DNA of 64,000 nucleotides from Elusimicrobia bacterium RIFOXYA2_FULL_47_53 (GCA_001800315.1 MGVE01000006.1:234021-298020); one strand, 5' to 3'. Shown: positions 45,112-54,040, counted from the first letter of the stretch. Program-made: numbers and translations. The notes: generated by a model not told the origin, from the letters alone.

Positions 45112-47517
45112 TTATTTAATAATATGTTTCGCGAGTTTGGCGGCTTCTACGGCGTCTTTGGCATAGCCATCGGCGCCGATTTCTTTCGCGAATTTTTCGG
45201 TAACCGGAGCCCCGCCTACTATAACTTTCGTTTTAATGCCCGAGGCGTTTCTTGCCTTAACCACCTCTTCCATCTCAAGCATTGTGGTAGTCATAAGAGC
45301 CGAAAGCCCAATAAGCCCCGCGTTTTCGGTTCTGGCCTTTTCAACGATTTCTTTCGCTTCCACATTTTTTCCGAGGTCTATAATTTCCCAGCCGTGGCTT
45401 TCCAGCACCGCGGCAACTATATTTTTGCCGATATCGTGCACATCTCCTTTTACCGTGGCAAGCACCATTTTGCCGGAAGAAAATCCGCCGCCGGACTTTA
45501 GCAGAGGCTTGATAATGCCGAAGGCCAGCTGTGCCGCTTCCGCCGACAATATTACCTGGGGAAGAAAATATTCTTTTTTAGCGAACTTTTCGCCCACGCT
45601 GTTAAGGCCTTTTAAAATTATGTCGTTGGCGGCCGCGAGCGGCGGCATTCCCAGAGAAAGCACCTGTTTGACGAGCGCGGGAGTTTCTTCGCGGTTGCCT
45701 TCAACTATGGCTTCGTAAAGCTTTTCCTGCGGGGAAACTTCTCTGCCTGCCGGCGCAGGAACCTTTTTCGGGGCGCCCGAATATTTCGCTATGTAGGCCG
45801 CTCCGTTGGGATCGTTGCCTTCAAGCAGGTTTTTTGCCAGCTCGTCAGAGATCTTCCAGTCTTCATGCGGATTCAGGATCGCCATATCCAGCCCGGCTGT
45901 TTCGCAGAGTTTTAAAAAGGTGGAATTTAATACCTGCCGGACGGGAAGGCCGAACGAGACATTTGAAACCCCCAGCACGGTTTTGACTTTCGGCCATTTC
46001 TTTTTTGAAAGCCTTATAGCTTCTATGGTTTCTTTTATCTGGGGAGCCATGGCGCTCGCCGCCAGAGTCAGATAATCAATTATAATATCTTCTTCCCTGA
46101 TGCCGTATTTTTTCGCCTCGCCAATTATCCGTTCCGCTATTATCAGGCGCTCCGCCGCGTTTTTTGGTATTCCTTTGTCGTCTATCGCAAGGCCTATAAG
46201 CGCCGCGCCGTATCTGGCGGCAAGAGGCATTATCTCGTCCATTTTTTTCTGTTCGCCGTTGACCGAGTTTATTATGGGACGGCCGGCGCAGGCCTTAAGG
46301 CCCGCTTCAAGCGCTTTGGCCGAGCTTGAGTCAAGGCAGAGAGGCGCCGCGACCACTTCCTGGATTTCCTCCACGGCTTTTTCCATCAGGGCCGTTTCGT
46401 CTGCTCCCGGAAGGCCGAGGTTTATGTCAAGAATATGCGCGCCGGATTTTACCTGCTCCTGCGCTTCTTTTCTTATAGTTGAAAAATTTCCCGCGAGCAG
46501 TTCTTCCTGAAACTTTTTGCGGTTTGTGGGGTTTATGCGCTCGCCGATTTTGATAACCGGCTTCTGGGCGTTTAAATCAAGCGCTCTGGTGCGCGAAGAG
46601 ATATAGAAATGTTTATTTATTTTTCTTGCCGCGGGTTTTTTGCCTTTCAGTTCCAACGAAAGAGCCTTAATAAATTCCGGCGTCGTGCCGCAACAGCCGC
46701 CGAGCAGGTTTATTCCGGATTCATAGGCGGCCTTTGAGGCGTCGGCAAATTCTCCGGCGGTGCCCGGGAAAACCGTCTGGCGGTTGACGAGCTTGGGCAT
46801 GCCCGCGTTGGGTTTAAAGGAAACCGGCAGTGAGGTGTTTGAGGAAAGCAGCCTGCCCAGCTCCAGCAGGTCTTTAGGGCCTACGGAGCAGTTCATGCCC
46901 ACAGCGTCGGCGCTGAGCGATTCGGCTATAGAGAGAAACGAAAGCACATCGGTGCCGGTTACCGTTGAGCCGTCGGCTGTAAATGTCATCTGGACGATCA
47001 CCGGGCCGTCAAAATTGTCCTTGCAGGCCAGTAGCGCGGCGCGGACTTCTTTTATCTCGGCCATGGTTTCAATGAAAAGCATGTCAGGCTTAGCGGCCGC
47101 GAGGGCTTTTACCTGTTCGGCGAAACAATCGTAGGCCTGGGTGAATGAAATAGCGCCCAGCGGCGCTATGTAGGAGCCGACGGGGCCTATGTCTCCGGCC
47201 ACGAAAGCATTGTATTTAGAGGCGACTTCTCTGGCAAGTTTTATGCCGGACTGGTTTATCTCAACTATTTTTGACTGCAGGTTGTAATCGGCGAGCTTGC
47301 GGGAATTGGCTCCGAAAGTATTGGCGATAACCACTTCGGCGCCGGCTTCCAGGTAATCTCTGTGGATCTCGGCAACGCGTTGCGGGTATTTTATGTTAAG
47401 TTCCTCGGGCGAGCCAATATCGTCAAGAAAACCGCGTTTCTGCAGTTCGGTTCCCATGGCGCCGTCAAGGATAAGTATTTTTTCGGAAAGCAGGGACCTG
47501 AATTGTTCTTTATTCAT
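45112..47517 (-). CDS. metH: B12-dependent methionine synthase, no reactivation domain
   Basis: 801 residues, clearly shorter than the ~1,200-residue E. coli enzyme. Homocysteine-binding barrel (1-290) with 'MNCSVGP' and 'GGCCGTTPEF' (Cys near 274-275) for zinc, pterin/folate barrel (~315-570; 'VGERINPTNR', 'ILDINLGLPG'), then cap and cobalamin domain (~600-801) with 'VKGDVHDIGKNI' (~691-700), the DxHxxG base-off His. The SAM-dependent reactivation domain is a separate gene just upstream (47521-48141). It transfers methyl from methyl-THF to homocysteine via cobalamin. Confidence 0.94.
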   Translation of the reverse strand: MNKEQFRSLLSEKILILDGAMGTELQKRGFLDDIGSPEELNIKYPQRVAEIHRDYLEAGAEVVIANTFGANSRKLADYNLQSKIVEINQSGIKLAREVASKYNAFVAGDIGPVGSYIAPLGAISFTQAYDCFAEQVKALAAAKPDMLFIETMAEIKEVRAALLACKDNFDGPVIVQMTFTADGSTVTGTDVLSFLSIAESLSADAVGMNCSVGPKDLLELGRLLSSNTSLPVSFKPNAGMPKLVNRQTVFPGTAGEFADASKAAYESGINLLGGCCGTTPEFIKALSLELKGKKPAARKINKHFYISSRTRALDLNAQKPVIKIGERINPTNRKKFQEELLAGNFSTIRKEAQEQVKSGAHILDINLGLPGADETALMEKAVEEIQEVVAAPLCLDSSSAKALEAGLKACAGRPIINSVNGEQKKMDEIMPLAARYGAALIGLAIDDKGIPKNAAERLIIAERIIGEAKKYGIREEDIIIDYLTLAASAMAPQIKETIEAIRLSKKKWPKVKTVLGVSNVSFGLPVRQVLNSTFLKLCETAGLDMAILNPHEDWKISDELAKNLLEGNDPNGAAYIAKYSGAPKKVPAPAGREVSPQEKLYEAIVEGNREETPALVKQVLSLGMPPLAAANDIILKGLNSVGEKFAKKEYFLPQVILSAEAAQLAFGIIKPLLKSGGGFSSGKMVLATVKGDVHDIGKNIVAAVLESHGWEIIDLGKNVEAKEIVEKARTENAGLIGLSALMTTTMLEMEEVVKARNASGIKTKVIVGGAPVTEKFAKEIGADGYAKDAVEAAKLAKHIIK

Positions 47518-47520
47518 AAA

Positions 47521-48141
47521 TTATTCCTTATTTTTTATTCCTATTATCGCTGATACGGATTTTTCCGGAAGCATCTGAAAATTATCGGTCAGCTTAATGC
47601 CGATCTGTCCGGCGCCGAGCCAGGCAAGAAAATCTTTCTGGCCCGAAAGGTGCCAGTCGCCGTAGCCGGGAGAAAAGCGCATGGTTGTAACCATCCCGTT
47701 TCTGGCGGCATCTTCTTTAACCTGCGCGTTTGTCAGCTCGGCGAGCTCTTCGGCGACAACGGAGCCTATGGCGTCAAGCACCAGAGCTCTTACCGTATTT
47801 TTCTGGGCCAGAAGAACCCTTATCTTTTCTTCCAGGTGGTATCCCAGGGTTACGGCAAACCCGCAGGCCGATTCGCAGTCGCTTAGAAGTTCGGAGATCC
47901 TGATGCTTTTAATGGCAAGGCCGGGTTCCAAGTTTACGGTAACCGGTTCGTGGCGGCTGATTTTTGAATATGCCACAACCTGTTTGGGCGAAATTATGCG
48001 CCTGGAGAGGTCAATCTCGTCTTTGATCATGGCTTTTGTCCTGACATCAAGATGAGTTTTGCCGCTCGCGTATCCGAGCCGCGCGAGAACTTTTTCAAAC
48101 GAAGGTGTTATGGAAGCGAACTGGTCCGGGTTTATCTGCAG
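47521..48141 (-). CDS. Methionine synthase reactivation (activation) domain protein
   Basis: Ends 'MRFSPGYGDWHLSGQKDF' and 'LPEKSVSAIIG', the signature of the MetH activation domain. An ATG at 48030 gives only 169 residues, but the frame stays open upstream and that extension reads 'PSFEKVLARLGYASGKTHLD', which fits the domain's usual N-terminus. The only start candidate with a site is CTG at 48141, with GAGGT six bases before it, giving 206 residues. It is next to metH (three bases), so the pair is a split MetH in which this protein rescues oxidised cobalamin. The CTG start is an inference. Confidence 0.82.
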   Translation of the reverse strand: MQINPDQFASITPSFEKVLARLGYASGKTHLDVRTKAMIKDEIDLSRRIISPKQVVAYSKISRHEPVTVNLEPGLAIKSIRISELLSDCESACGFAVTLGYHLEEKIRVLLAQKNTVRALVLDAIGSVVAEELAELTNAQVKEDAARNGMVTTMRFSPGYGDWHLSGQKDFLAWLGAGQIGIKLTDNFQMLPEKSVSAIIGIKNKE

Positions 48142-48238
48142 AAAAATACCTCAAAGGCCGTCAGCCGGCCTATTATTTTAGTCCGGTCTCAGAGAGAAAT
48201 ATACCAAATATCCCGCTTATTTTCAAGCAGAAATATGG

Positions 48239-48244
48239 TATAAT
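48239..48244 (+). promoter_or_regulatory. TATAAT -10 box before rmuC
   Basis: TATAAT directly upstream of rmuC (start 48254). No convincing -35 hexamer is seen at 17 bp. The region between the divergent metH/activation pair and rmuC is only ~110 bp, so a shared control region is possible. Confidence 0.45.
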
Positions 48245-48253
48245 TACCTCACA

Positions 48254-49348
48254 ATGATTATTTACGCGCTTTTGGGTATTATTGTTATTCTTTTAGCGGC
48301 GCTTGCGCTGGTTTTTTTAAGAAAACCCGCTGACAGCGGCCAGCCGCTCATGCTTATGCAGCAGCAGCTGGAGGGCCTCAGGGCCCAGCTTTCGGACAGC
48401 CTAAATAAGAATACGGAAAGCCTCAACAGGCAGTTAAATTCCATTACCGAGCAGGTCAACGGACAGCTGAGCACGGTTACGGCCAGAATGGTTGACTCGC
48501 AGAAAATCGTTGGCGACAGGCTTGATAACGCGGCGCGGGTAGTGGCCGATGTGCAGAAGAGCCTCGGCAGTCTGGGCCAGGCCACCGACCGCATTTACGA
48601 GGTCGGAAAAGATATCGCCAGCCTCCAGGAGATTCTCAAGGCCCCCAAACTGCGCGGCACGCTCGGCGAGCTGTTTCTGGGAGACCTGCTTTCCCAGATG
48701 CTCGTTGACGGGAACTACACTCTTCAGCACAGGTTTAAGAGCGGCGAGACGGTAGACGCCGTCATAAATATCGGAAAATATTCCGTGCCGGTTGACTCTA
48801 AGTTCCCCCTTGAGAATTTCAGGCGCATAGTTGAAGCTCAGAATGACGCCGACAAGAAAGCCGCGAGGAAGAAATTTGTCACGGATGTCAAAAAGCACAT
48901 TGACGCGATTTCAACAAAATACATACTCCCCGACGAGGGCACCTTTGATTTCGCGCTTATGTATATTCCCGCCGAGAATGTGTATTATGAAACCATAATC
49001 AGGGACGAAAATTCCGGCGAAGCCGAAAGCATTTCCACCTACGCTCTGTCAAAGAAGGTTATACCCGTCTCGCCCAATTCATTTTACGCTTACCTGCAGG
49101 CCATAATCCTGGGGCTTCGCGGAATGAAGATTGAAAAGAGCGCCCAGGAGATAATTAAACAGCTCGCGAGGCTAAAGGGCGACTTTGAAAGGTTTAATAA
49201 AGAGTTTGAGATACTCGGCGGGCATATAACAAACATTAAAAATAAGTACGACGAGGCCGCCAAGCGGCTCGGCAACTTCAACGACAAGCTGACAGGTACC
49301 GGCGAGAGCGACCTGGAAAAACTTCCTGTTTCCGGCACAGGAATTTGA
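48254..49348 (+). CDS. rmuC: DNA recombination protein RmuC
   Basis: 364 residues. N-terminal membrane helix ('IYALLGIIVILLAALALVFL', ~3-22), a coiled-coil (~35-130), then the RmuC core with 'GTLGELFLGDLLSQML', 'PVDSKFPLENFRR', 'FALMYIPAENVYYE' and 'VIPVSPNSFYAYL', a PD-(D/E)XK-related fold. RmuC limits DNA inversions at short inverted repeats. An AT-only hairpin follows at 49355-49371. Presence of several inverted repeats nearby is notable. Confidence 0.93.
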   Translation: MIIYALLGIIVILLAALALVFLRKPADSGQPLMLMQQQLEGLRAQLSDSLNKNTESLNRQLNSITEQVNGQLSTVTARMVDSQKIVGDRLDNAARVVADVQKSLGSLGQATDRIYEVGKDIASLQEILKAPKLRGTLGELFLGDLLSQMLVDGNYTLQHRFKSGETVDAVINIGKYSVPVDSKFPLENFRRIVEAQNDADKKAARKKFVTDVKKHIDAISTKYILPDEGTFDFALMYIPAENVYYETIIRDENSGEAESISTYALSKKVIPVSPNSFYAYLQAIILGLRGMKIEKSAQEIIKQLARLKGDFERFNKEFEILGGHITNIKNKYDEAAKRLGNFNDKLTGTGESDLEKLPVSGTGI

Positions 49349-49721
49349 GAAAAAATCTAATATTTTTAGATACGAAATGTAACAGCAGGTCCCCGCAAAT
49401 CTAAAATCGTTACCCACCACTACATTTTCCTTCGTAACACAGCAGGTCACTTATGGCTATTTATAGGTGGTTTTGGCTGTATTACACTCAACTTTACGCT
49501 TTTTTACCCTACGAGTAATTTATACCATAGGTAAAAACACACGCGAGTATATTTGACAATGATAGAACATTCCTTAAAGAATTGATTTAGAGAGAATGCG
49601 ACCGTCACACCCCTTCCACGCTCATCCAATGTCCTCAAGAATCCTGACATACCGCTTCTTTATCGCATATTCCTTTTAGACCGAAATTGTGGTATAATAG
49701 GCAAAAGTTACATATTAAGCT

Positions 49722-49742
49722 GCCGCCATCGTCTAGGGGTTT
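49722..49742 (+). repeat. 5' fragment of tRNA-Glu
   Basis: GCCGCCATCGTCTAGGGGTT (49722-49741) plus one T is identical to the first 21 bases of the real tRNA-Glu at 49910-49930. A TATAAT (49693-49698) sits 24 bp upstream. After the fragment the sequence turns into an unrelated stretch with a hairpin (TTGGCGGG/cgccaa). So a ~168-bp insert appears to separate a promoter and tRNA start from the complete tRNA. Confidence 0.9.
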
Positions 49743-49909
49743 CCCGCCACTAAGTCGTTGGCGGGTTCGCCAAAGTCTCAGTGGCGAAAGGACATCTTGA
49801 TTGAAGTGGTCGCTGTTGCGACGAACAGAAGCAACGAGCCCTCGGGCGATTCCGCAAAAGTAGTGGGAACACCGGCAAATTTTATTTACATAATTGATAA
49901 CTTTCAGCT

Positions 49910-49986
49910 GCCGCCATCGTCTAGGGGTTTAGGACATCGCCCTCTCAAGGCGGAGATCGGGGGTTCAAATCCCCCTGGCGGCGCCA
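49910..49986 (+). tRNA. tRNA-Glu (anticodon CTC)
   Basis: Full cloverleaf: acceptor GCCGCCA pairs with TGGCGGC, D-arm with TCTAGGGGTTTAGGACA, anticodon loop CTCTCAA with CTC at 49944-49946, and T-arm GGGGGTTCAAATCCCCC. CCA is encoded at 49984-49986. Reads GAG. A terminator follows at 49991-50025. Confidence 0.95.
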
Positions 49987-49990
49987 ATTT

Positions 49991-50025
49991 TACCCTCTGA
50001 GCAAAATAATGCAGAGGGTATTTTT
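49991..50025 (+). terminator. Terminator of tRNA-Glu
   Basis: TACCCTCTG (49991-49999) pairs with CAGAGGGTA (50012-50020), followed by TTTTT. A perfect nine-base stem. The same block recurs at 50160-50194. Confidence 0.88.
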
Positions 50026-50026
50026 A

Positions 50027-50135
50027 TCAGCAGACAAAAGAATAGGGATTTGAAGCCGACCCGAGCGCTGCCGGTGGCAGAAGAAGCGAGGGCGGCGGGA
50101 CGCGGGTGAGCGAGCGAAAGAGAGCGATGGAGCGG
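50027..50135 (+). repeat. tRNA-trailing element, Glu copy
   Basis: After the terminator, 'AATAGGGATTTGAAGCC' (50041-50057) opens a GC-rich stretch with ACCCGAGC and GGCGGGACGCGGGTGAG. GGATTTGAAGCC is the reverse complement of a T-arm-like GGCTTCAAATCC. The element ends where the tRNA 3' block starts again (50136). Compare 55836-55950 and 63910-63950. Confidence 0.72.
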
Positions 50136-50195
50136 AAATCCCCCTGGCGGCGCCAATTTTACCCTCTGAGCAAAATAATGCAGAGGGTATTTTTA
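50136..50195 (+). repeat. Duplicated tRNA-Glu 3' end and terminator
   Basis: An exact copy of the 60-bp block AAATCCCCCTGGCGGCGCCA (then the terminator hairpin and T-run) found at 49967-50026, offset by 169 bp. It contains the tRNA 3' half of the T-arm, acceptor, CCA and the full terminator, but no tRNA body. Confidence 0.92.
50160..50194 (+). terminator. Second copy of the tRNA-Glu terminator
   Basis: TACCCTCTG (50160-50168) and CAGAGGGTA (50181-50189) followed by TTTTT, identical to the first copy. It may also insulate rtcB from upstream transcription. Confidence 0.8.
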
Positions 50196-50261
50196 TTGGC
50201 AGGATAGTTAGCCCTACATGAGATGTTTTATTCTTAATTTCAAAAGATATATAATCTATTT

Positions 50262-51683
50262 ATGAACATAAGAAAAATAAACGAATTCACTTTTGAAATA
50301 CCCAAAACCGGCAGTATGCGCGTTCCGGGAATAATTTTTGCTTCGGAGCGGATGATAAATCATGCCGTAAAAGAAAAGGCCGCCGAGCAGGTCGCCAATG
50401 TAGCGTCCATGCCGGGAATTGTCGGCAGGTCAATGGCGATGCCGGACATCCACTGGGGCTACGGTTTTCCCATAGGCGGCGTAGCGGCCTTTGATGAAAA
50501 TGAGGGCGTGATCTCCCCCGGCGGCATTGGCTATGATATTAACTGCGGCGTAAGGCTTCTGCGCACAAACCTTAAAAGAGAAGATGTCGCGACCGCCTTA
50601 GACATATTATTGCCCGCGCTTTTTTCAAATATTCCCTCGGGGGTGGGTTCCACCGGAAAGCTTAACATCCCCTCCGCGGAAGTTGAAAAGGTGCTTGAGA
50701 AAGGCGCGGCCTGGGCCGTTTCCAAAGGTTTCGGCGAAAAAACTGACCTTGAAAATACCGAGGAAAACGGGACCTACCGCGGAGCCGACCCTTCGGCGTT
50801 AAGCAACAGAGCGGTGGAGCGCGGTAGAGAACAGCTTGGCACGCTTGGCGCCGGGAACCATTTTCTTGAAATTCAGGAGGTTGCTGTCATTTACGACAAG
50901 GCCGCGGCCGAAGCCTATGGGCTTTTTGAAGGACAGATAACCGTTATGATTCATACCGGTTCGCGCGGGCTCGGCTATCAGGTCTGCGACGATTTTCTCG
51001 CGCTTATGCAGAGTGCGCAGAGAAAATACGGAATTGTTTTGCCCGACCGCCAGCTTGCCTGCGCGCCGATAGGATCCGCCGAAGGAAGGCGGTATTTTTC
51101 CGCGATGGCCGCTGCCGCGAATTACGCCTGGGCCAACAGGCAGATCATTACGCACTGGGCCAGAGAAACTTTTATGAAGGTTTTAAGCCTTTCTCCCCGG
51201 GAACTGGGAATAGATGTCGTATACGATGTGGCGCATAATATAGGTAAATTTGAGGAGCACGGCGGAAGAAAACTGTTTGTTCACAGGAAGGGCGCGACCC
51301 GCGCTTTCGGGCCCGGCGAAAAGGGAGTTCCCGAAAGGTATTCTAAGGCCGGCCAGCCGGTATTAGTCCCCGGCACCATGGGAACGGAATCTTTTGTGCT
51401 TTGCGGCACAAGGGCCGCGATGGATAAAACCTTCGGTTCCACATGCCATGGCGCCGGCAGGGTGATGAGCCGGACGCAGAGCATAAAGACGGTAAACGGC
51501 CGCGAGCTCGTGAAAAAACTTAAAGAAAATGGTATAAATGTATTATCCGATTCATATAAGACGCTGGCGGAGGAAGCGCCGGGCGCTTATAAAGTAGTTG
51601 GAGATGTCGTTGCCGTATGTGAGGCCGCCGGAATTTCCAGGAAGGTGGCGAAACTAAAACCCCTCGGGGTTATTAAAGGATGA
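50262..51683 (+). CDS. rtcB: RNA-splicing ligase RtcB
   Basis: 473 residues. 'MPDIHWGYGFPIGG', 'GIGYDINCGVRLLRT' (Cys/Asp metal site), 'LGTLGAGNHFLEI', 'MIHTGSRGLGYQ', 'YDVAHNI' and 'GSTCHGAGRVMSR' with the guanylylated His are present. RtcB joins 2',3'-cyclic phosphate and 5'-OH RNA ends with GTP, in tRNA repair or stress RNA healing. Archease, its usual helper, is encoded at 40656-41069. The stop overlaps the next ATG by four bases. Confidence 0.96.
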   Translation: MNIRKINEFTFEIPKTGSMRVPGIIFASERMINHAVKEKAAEQVANVASMPGIVGRSMAMPDIHWGYGFPIGGVAAFDENEGVISPGGIGYDINCGVRLLRTNLKREDVATALDILLPALFSNIPSGVGSTGKLNIPSAEVEKVLEKGAAWAVSKGFGEKTDLENTEENGTYRGADPSALSNRAVERGREQLGTLGAGNHFLEIQEVAVIYDKAAAEAYGLFEGQITVMIHTGSRGLGYQVCDDFLALMQSAQRKYGIVLPDRQLACAPIGSAEGRRYFSAMAAAANYAWANRQIITHWARETFMKVLSLSPRELGIDVVYDVAHNIGKFEEHGGRKLFVHRKGATRAFGPGEKGVPERYSKAGQPVLVPGTMGTESFVLCGTRAAMDKTFGSTCHGAGRVMSRTQSIKTVNGRELVKKLKENGINVLSDSYKTLAEEAPGAYKVVGDVVAVCEAAGISRKVAKLKPLGVIKG

Positions 51684-52114
51684 AGTTCAGGAAAAATACC
51701 AGGCTGAAGAGTTATGATTATTCTTCTGACGGATTTTACTTTGTAACTGTTTGCACTTATTGCAGAAAGCCTTATCTTGAGAAAGTTGCAGTGAAAGAAG
51801 TTGCTGAGCTTGCTCAGCTTGGCAATCTGCCCGGAGTGCATGTTGATTATTTTGTTGTAATGCCGACACACATTCACTTTATTTTGCGACTGGATAGTTC
51901 AAAATATACGCTTTTTCAGATTGTCAGAGGATTTAAGTCAAAAACTACCGTGTTTGTTAATAAGACAGCCGAGCAAGCTCGGCGGCTACATAGGCTTTGG
52001 CAGCCCAATTACTACGAACATGTTATCAGGTCAGAAAAAGCATTGCTGAATATCCGCAGATACATTGAGAATAATCTGGAAACCGAAAAACTGAATTGGA
52101 AAACATTGGATTAA
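51680..52114 (+). CDS. REP-associated Y1 transposase (TnpA-REP/RAYT-like)
   Basis: 144 residues. The HUH motif is 'PTHIHFILRL' and a candidate nucleophile Tyr lies in 'PNYYEHVIRSE'. The start 'RLKSYDYSSDGFYFVTVCTY' fits the RAYT/IS200-like Y1 family. It starts on the last bases of rtcB (ATGA), so it is co-transcribed with it or was captured. Two 16-base hairpins lie inside the gene (51803-51818 and 51968-51983). RAYTs cut single-stranded REP hairpins; their effect here is not shown. Confidence 0.85.
   Translation: MKFRKNTRLKSYDYSSDGFYFVTVCTYCRKPYLEKVAVKEVAELAQLGNLPGVHVDYFVVMPTHIHFILRLDSSKYTLFQIVRGFKSKTTVFVNKTAEQARRLHRLWQPNYYEHVIRSEKALLNIRRYIENNLETEKLNWKTLD
51803..51818 (+). repeat. REP-like hairpin 1 inside transposase gene
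   Basis: GCTGAGC-TT-GCTCAGC, a seven-base stem with a two-base loop. The second hairpin, read on the minus strand, is GCCGAGC-TT-GCTCGGC, so the third pair is T-A here and C-G there. Confidence 0.6.
51968..51983 (-). repeat. REP-like hairpin 2 inside transposase gene
   Basis: GCCGAGC-AA-GCTCGGC on the plus strand (TT loop on the minus strand). Same stem and loop size as hairpin 1 with a compensated base pair. Confidence 0.6.
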
Positions 52115-52140
52115 CATTATTTTAAACAGGAAGGAAGAAA

Positions 52141-53418
52141 ATGCTTGACATTAAATTAATCAGGGAAAACGCGGAAAAAGTAAAGCTGGGCCTTAAAAAA
52201 CGAAATTTTGAAATTCAGCTTGAGGAGCTTTTAGGCTGGGATTCCGAACGCAGGCAGATAATTTCCGACATGGAAAAACTGCAGGAAAAAAGAAACAAGT
52301 CGGCCGAGGAGGTCGGCAAGCTTAAGCGCTCCGGTCAGGAACCCGCGCCGGGACTCCTTGAAGAGATGAACAAGGTGCGCGACCAGATCCAGGAGAGAGA
52401 AAGGTTTCTGGTTGTCATAGAGCAGAAAATTGAAGATTTCCTGCTAAGGGTCCCCAATATCCCCGATGACAGCGTTACCGTTGGAAAGGATGCCGCTGAA
52501 AACAAGGTGGTCCGGCAGTTCGGTGAACAGAAAAAGTTTTCTTTTAAGCCCCGTCCCCACTGGGAGATAGGAGAGAATACGGGCATAATAGATTTTGAGG
52601 CCGCTTCAAAGATTTCCGGCTCGCGCTTCGCGCTGCTCAAAGGCCAGGGCTGCGCGCTTGAAAGGGCTCTTATAAGCTTTATGCTTGAGACGCACCTTTC
52701 AAGGGGCTATACCGAGGTTTTTACCCCGTTTCTTGTGAACCGCGAATCAATGCGCGGCACGGGCCAGCTGCCAAAATTTGAGGAAGAGCTTTTTAAGTGC
52801 AAGGACGATGAGTTATATCTGATACCGACCGCCGAGGTGCCCGTGACCAATATTCACCGCGGCGATATGCTGGAGGAAAAAGACCTTCCAAAAAAATATG
52901 TTTCTTATTCGGCGTGTTTCAGGCGCGAGGCAGGTTCTTACGGCAAGGACACCAAGGGCCTTATCAGGAACCACCAGTTCAATAAAGTTGAGATTGTTAA
53001 ACTCGTTAAACCCGAGACATCGGCGGCAGAACTGGAGTCTCTCCTTAACGACGCCGAGGAAGTGTTGAAAAGGCTGGGCCTTACTTACAGGGTGCTGGAG
53101 CTTTGCACGGGAGATATCGGTTTTTCCTCGTCCAAAACCTACGATCTTGAAGTCTGGATGCCGGGAGAAAACATGTGGCGCGAGATCTCGTCGTGTTCTA
53201 ATTTTAAGGATTTCCAGGCCAGGCGGATGAACACCAAAGTAAAGTATTCCGACAAGAAAAAGGATTTCGTGCACACGCTTAACGGTTCGGGAGTGGCGGT
53301 TGGAAGGACATTCGCCGCGATCCTTGAGAATTACCAGGAAAGCGACGGGAGCATCACAATTCCAGAGGCGCTGAAAGGTTACATGAAGGTTGATAAAATT
53401 GAAGCGCGGAAAAAATAA
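52141..53418 (+). CDS. serS: Serine-tRNA ligase
   Basis: 425 residues, class II. N-terminal coiled-coil tRNA-binding arm (~30-105), class II motif 2 '[20 protein letters not shown]' and motif 3 '[19 protein letters not shown]' near the end. 'TAEVPVTN' serves the serine-binding region. It charges tRNA-Ser, one of which is at 55749-55835. AGGAAGG-type site precedes the ATG. Confidence 0.97.
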   Translation: MLDIKLIRENAEKVKLGLKKRNFEIQLEELLGWDSERRQIISDMEKLQEKRNKSAEEVGKLKRSGQEPAPGLLEEMNKVRDQIQERERFLVVIEQKIEDFLLRVPNIPDDSVTVGKDAAENKVVRQFGEQKKFSFKPRPHWEIGENTGIIDFEAASKISGSRFALLKGQGCALERALISFMLETHLSRGYTEVFTPFLVNRESMRGTGQLPKFEEELFKCKDDELYLIPTAEVPVTNIHRGDMLEEKDLPKKYVSYSACFRREAGSYGKDTKGLIRNHQFNKVEIVKLVKPETSAAELESLLNDAEEVLKRLGLTYRVLELCTGDIGFSSSKTYDLEVWMPGENMWREISSCSNFKDFQARRMNTKVKYSDKKKDFVHTLNGSGVAVGRTFAAILENYQESDGSITIPEALKGYMKVDKIEARKK

Positions 53419-53432
53419 GAAAGGGGTCCGGC

Positions 53433-53951
53433 ATGGGAAGAAAGCTGATATTTTCAAATTACATCGTTGACAAAGAGTTTCAGTATTCTTTTATTCTAAG
53501 GAATATTCTTTTCCTTGTTTTTACTCTTGTTTTTCTCGGGGCTTTGATAGTTGGGTGGAACGCCATAAAATTCAAGCAGGGATTTCTTTTAAAACTTCCT
53601 CCCGCCGAGCAGGTCGCGCAATGGGCGGTGGAAAACGGAGTATCGTCGGAGAGCGCCGAGTACACAAACCAATTTATACTCCAGGCAAAGCCCTACACTT
53701 TTGTTGATCTTATCTGGCGCCCCGTGATAGTGGTTTTGGCCGCGGACATTATTTTTCTTATTATTTACGGGTTGTATTACTCTAAAAAAATAGCCGGGCC
53801 TGTTTACAGGCTTAAACAAGCAATGCGGGACAAGATTGAGGGCAGGAAAACAGAGCGCTTGATTTACAGAAAAAGTGACCCCTTCCATGAGCTTGAAGAA
53901 CTCGCGAACAAAGCCCTGGAGCTTGAAAATAATCACGCCAATGCCAAGTAG
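53433..53951 (+). CDS. Two-helix membrane protein with HAMP-like domain
   Basis: 172 residues. Membrane segments at ~24-43 ('NILFLVFTLVFLGALIVGW') and ~98-118 ('VIVVLAADIIFLIIYGLYY') flank an extracytoplasmic loop. A HAMP-like piece follows ('KKIAGPVYRLKQAMRDKI', 'HELEELANKALELE'), the usual signal-relay module of chemoreceptors and sensor kinases, but no output domain is attached. It starts 14 bp after serS. Likely a stand-alone signal relay or structural protein. A terminator follows. Confidence 0.7.
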   Translation: MGRKLIFSNYIVDKEFQYSFILRNILFLVFTLVFLGALIVGWNAIKFKQGFLLKLPPAEQVAQWAVENGVSSESAEYTNQFILQAKPYTFVDLIWRPVIVVLAADIIFLIIYGLYYSKKIAGPVYRLKQAMRDKIEGRKTERLIYRKSDPFHELEELANKALELENNHANAK

Positions 53952-54014
53952 TTGAATATACTGCTATTCGGTTTTTGTTTTACGCCCCACCCCCATGTGT
54001 GTGCGAAAGAGTAG

Positions 54015-54040
54015 GGCCGTCCAAATGGACGGTCTTTTTT
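54015..54040 (+). terminator. Intrinsic terminator after serS-HAMP genes
   Basis: GGCCGTCC (54015-54022), loop AAAT, GGACGGTC (54027-54034, with one G-T pair) then TTTTTT. Strong short stem. Confidence 0.82.

Noticed and set aside
49722-49742. A second tRNA gene at the 5' fragment
   Set aside because: Only the acceptor and D-arm start are present. No anticodon or T-arm follows.
49758-50000. A plus-strand frame over the tRNA-Glu region
   Set aside because: It covers the tRNA gene itself and the tRNA-derived insert, so it cannot be a protein gene.
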